The notes beneath the pieces are model-generated. The model saw only the letters and a program-made list of their open reading frames with translations, did not search any database and was not told where the DNA came from. Shown piece after piece: positions 63,015-64,000 of a stretch of DNA of 64,000 bases; positions within the stretch are counted from its first letter, which is position 1, and the number at the start of each line of letters is the position of its first letter. This DNA comes from Frigidibacter sp. RF13. GTDB lineage: Bacteria; Pseudomonadota; Alphaproteobacteria; Rhodobacterales; Rhodobacteraceae. The DNA is taken from contig NZ_JAPNUE010000012.1 of assembly GCF_026626305.1 (NCBI RefSeq), positions 1-64,000 of the forward strand, written 5' to 3'. Position numbers and translations under genes: made by a program.

Positions 63015-64000
63015 CCCGGATCTCGCTAGGCTGAAGGAAGACGGGTACGAGGTGGAAATCAGAGCCAGCCACCTCGTTCTCCGTAACGTGCCCTACGTCA
63101 ACAGCAAGCGCGCAGTGAAGCGAGGGTTGCTGGTCTCGACGCTCAGTCTCGCCGGGCAGGTCACGGCGATGCCAGACACCCATGTCGTCCTGTTCGCCGG
63201 CGAGCATCCCTGCGATCGACATGGGCGTCCTCTGACCAAGATCGTCAACGGCAGCAGCCGCCAGAATCTCGGCGACGGTCTCGTGGTGGACCACTCGTTT
63301 TCGAGCAAGCCCGTCAACGGGTATCAGGACTACCACCACAAGATGACCACCTACGCGGATATAGTGTCGAGCCACGCGGCGGCCATCGATCCGACGGCCA
63401 CAGCGAAGACGTTCCGAGTGATCGAGGCCGGCGACCCCGATTCCGTATTCGAGTATCTGGACACAGCCTCAAGCCGCGCCGGTATCTACGCAGTATCGCA
63501 GAAGCTGGCCCTGCCCAAGGTGGCGATCATCGGCCTTGGCGGCACGGGTTCCTACGTCCTCGACCTGGTGGCGAAAACACCGGTCAATGAGATCCATCTC
63601 TTTGACGGTGACCATTACCTCCAACACAACGCGTTCCGCTCGCCCGGAGCCGCAACGCTTGCCGAACTGAAGGCCGCGCCAAAAAAGGTCTACTATTTTC
63701 GCGACCGCTATACGCCGATGCGCCGGAACATCGTAGCGCACGATTTCCACATCGATGCCGCGAATGCGGATTGCCTCGACGGGATGGCATTCGTTTTCCT
63801 CTGTGTTGATAGCGGCGCCGCGAAGGGGCCGATAATTGAGAAGCTGGAGGCCTTGGGCATCCCCTACATCGATGTCGGCATGGGCATCGACCTCGTGGGC
63901 AACAAGCTGCATGGCATCGTGAGGACGACCACGAGCACCGAACGCATGAGGGCGCATGTCCGCGAGAAGAAGCGCATCGGCCTTTCGGCTGGCGCAGCCA
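62989..64000 (+). CDS. E1-like ThiF-domain protein, cut by the window end
   Basis: An open frame starts at ATG 62989, inside the end of the modifier gene, and stays open for 337 codons to the edge. Residues 1-170 form an N-terminal region of the kind found in prokaryotic E1-like (DUF6791-type) proteins: LKEDGYEVEIRASHLVLRNV, TMVLFAGE-like and a HHKMTTYADI segment with VVDHSFSSKP. The adenylation domain follows, with nucleotide-binding GLGGTGS at 182-188 and then HLFDGDHYLQHNAFRSPGAA (the D-x-D and R residues of ThiF/E1) and FLCVDSGAAKGPI. It would activate the C terminus of the modifier protein. The catalytic cysteine region and any E2 or JAB partner lie outside the window. Confidence 0.85.
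   Translation, partial: MSPLLISRSPDLARLKEDGYEVEIRASHLVLRNVPYVNSKRAVKRGLLVSTLSLAGQVTAMPDTHVVLFAGEHPCDRHGRPLTKIVNGSSRQNLGDGLVVDHSFSSKPVNGYQDYHHKMTTYADIVSSHAAAIDPTATAKTFRVIEAGDPDSVFEYLDTASSRAGIYAVSQKLALPKVAIIGLGGTGSYVLDLVAKTPVNEIHLFDGDHYLQHNAFRSPGAATLAELKAAPKKVYYFRDRYTPMRRNIVAHDFHIDAANADCLDGMAFVFLCVDSGAAKGPIIEKLEALGIPYIDVGMGIDLVGNKLHGIVRTTTSTERMRAHVREKKRIGLSAGAA

Overview
The window reads as a segment of a large plasmid from a GC-rich alphaproteobacterium, most likely of the Rhodobacteraceae (Paracoccus/Rhodobacter type). The grounds are the codon use, the protein families (DUF932, RadC, DUF736, a large ParB-like protein, DUF1612/HTH) and an iteron-type Rep plus ParAB module. I saw no rRNA, tRNA, relaxase, type IV secretion gene or CRISPR array.

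Left edge (1-8010) is a scrapyard of broken DNA: a Tat signal peptide cut off from its protein, a flavin reductase with a divergent GntR regulator, the N-terminal stub of a ParB-domain DNA methyltransferase, a frameshifted SbcC remnant, the last 37 codons of a DUF1612/HTH gene, and a complete Tn3-family transposon (tnpA, tnpR, 38-bp inverted repeats) that lacks a convincing target-site duplication.

The centre (8011-39319) is one minus-strand secretion locus about 31 kb long. In transcription order it holds a HlyC-type lysine acyltransferase, an unrecognised membrane-anchored protein, a giant RTX protein of 8805 residues, a type I secretion ABC transporter and a HlyD adaptor. The giant protein begins with a lipase-like GHSLGG domain, carries EF-hand-like, LamG-like, cadherin-like and Ig-like modules among many calcium-binding nonapeptide blocks, and ends in a short hydrophobic type I secretion tail. 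The unknown gene overlaps the RTX gene by ATGA, and the transporter genes overlap each other, so the set looks co-expressed and dedicated. No TolC-like gene is present.

39650-46826 is the recombination and maintenance core: a DUF1612/HTH protein, a tyrosine recombinase, a serine recombinase, parB, parA, an iteron-bearing origin and rep. Two identical 16-bp palindromes, placed at the 3' ends of parB and rep, bracket the partition-replication module and are probable parS centromeres.

46983-61067 is accessory backbone: DUF932, RadC, a 712-residue ParB-like protein, DUF736, a HipBA toxin-antitoxin pair with three operator-like sites, a run of small uncharacterised genes, and an ArdB/KlcA antirestriction protein. 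A 997-bp direct repeat (51443-52439 and 60071-61067), each copy carrying a DUF736 gene, brackets the HipBA/antirestriction part. Three genes share a hairpin leader just before the start codon.

The right end (61212-64000) begins a probable ubiquitin-like conjugation system: a XRE regulator, an ImmA/IrrE metallopeptidase, DUF2188, a multiubiquitin-domain protein, and an E1-like ThiF protein that runs off the edge. Matching palindromes in front of the regulator and in front of the DUF2188-ubiquitin-E1 genes suggest one repressor controls both transcripts.
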